Assembly: GCA_937923225.1 (NCBI GenBank)
Contig: CALAKR010000376.1
Location: 1-5,319 of the forward strand
Length of the DNA stretch: 5,319 nt
Origin: an uncultured Aquabacterium sp.
Lineage (GTDB): Bacteria > Pseudomonadota > Gammaproteobacteria > Burkholderiales > Burkholderiaceae_C
Direction: 5' to 3'
A program made the position numbers and the translations under genes. Below are positions 5,215 through 5,319 of this stretch, piece after piece (within the stretch, counting starts at the first letter, position 1; each line of letters opens with the position of its first letter). Under the pieces are notes generated by a model. The model was not told where the DNA came from, did not search any database, and was given only the letters and a program-made list of their open reading frames with translations.

Positions 5215-5319
5215 TCAGCCGGCCTTGCGGCGGCGGGCCAGTGCGCCGGTGACCATCAGGCCGCCCAGGACCATGGCGTAGGTGCTGGCTTCCGGCACGG
5301 GGCTCAGGACCGCGGCCAC
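5215..5319 (-). CDS. Second PEP-CTERM protein, C-terminal 34 residues only (cut by window edge)
   Basis: The minus strand is open from the right edge to a TGA at 5217-5215. It encodes the complete exosortase sorting signal: SPVPEASTYAM, then the hydrophobic segment VLGGLMVTGALA, then the basic tail RRRKAG. The motif is PEA, a known variant of PEP. The order of motif, membrane helix and Arg cluster is diagnostic, and a proper intrinsic terminator follows, so this is the true 3' end of a real gene. The rest of the protein lies beyond the window and its type cannot be told. Like the other PEP-CTERM protein it should be exported and processed by an exosortase. Confidence 0.88.
   Translation of the reverse strand: MAAVLSPVPEASTYAMVLGGLMVTGALARRRKAG

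Overview
The window is GC-rich, densely coded bacterial DNA. It most likely comes from a betaproteobacterium of the order Burkholderiales. The support is a class A RNase P RNA of beta-like sequence, a DsbD and a RuvC of proteobacterial type, and two PEP-CTERM (exosortase-sorted) genes, which are common in exopolysaccharide-forming beta lineages. No plasmid, phage or transposon gene is visible.

Layout. Plus strand: the 3' end of dsbD (1-714), cut by the left edge; a Bcr/CflA-type drug efflux transporter (832-2040); rnpB, the RNase P RNA (about 2048-2498), which starts 8 bases after the transporter stop; and an exported alpha-carbonic-anhydrase-like protein (2590-3726). Minus strand: a complete PEP-CTERM protein (3757-4332), convergent with the carbonic anhydrase gene; ruvC (4509-5063); an intrinsic terminator (5121-5157); and the last 34 codons of a second PEP-CTERM protein (5215-5319), cut by the right edge. 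Non-coding stretches are short. The longest, 4333-4508, holds a perfect 10-bp inverted repeat.

How the genes relate. They look like separate transcription units, not one pathway. DsbD supplies reducing power to the periplasm, RuvC resolves Holliday junctions, RNase P matures tRNA 5' ends, and the transporter exports toxic compounds. The carbonic-anhydrase-like protein and the PEP-CTERM proteins are exported.

Two things deserve attention. First, the carbonic anhydrase fold is well kept, but several active-site positions are changed: the first zinc-ligand histidine is Glu, the proton-shuttle histidine is Arg, and others differ. It may be a pseudoenzyme or a protein with an altered metal site. 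Second, the variable P12 region of the RNase P RNA is enlarged by two nearly identical GNRA-capped hairpins that share an exact 20-nt direct repeat, as if a small palindromic element had been inserted or duplicated inside the ribozyme. The rnpB -10 box also overlaps the transporter stop codon. I found no convincing multi-gene novel system.
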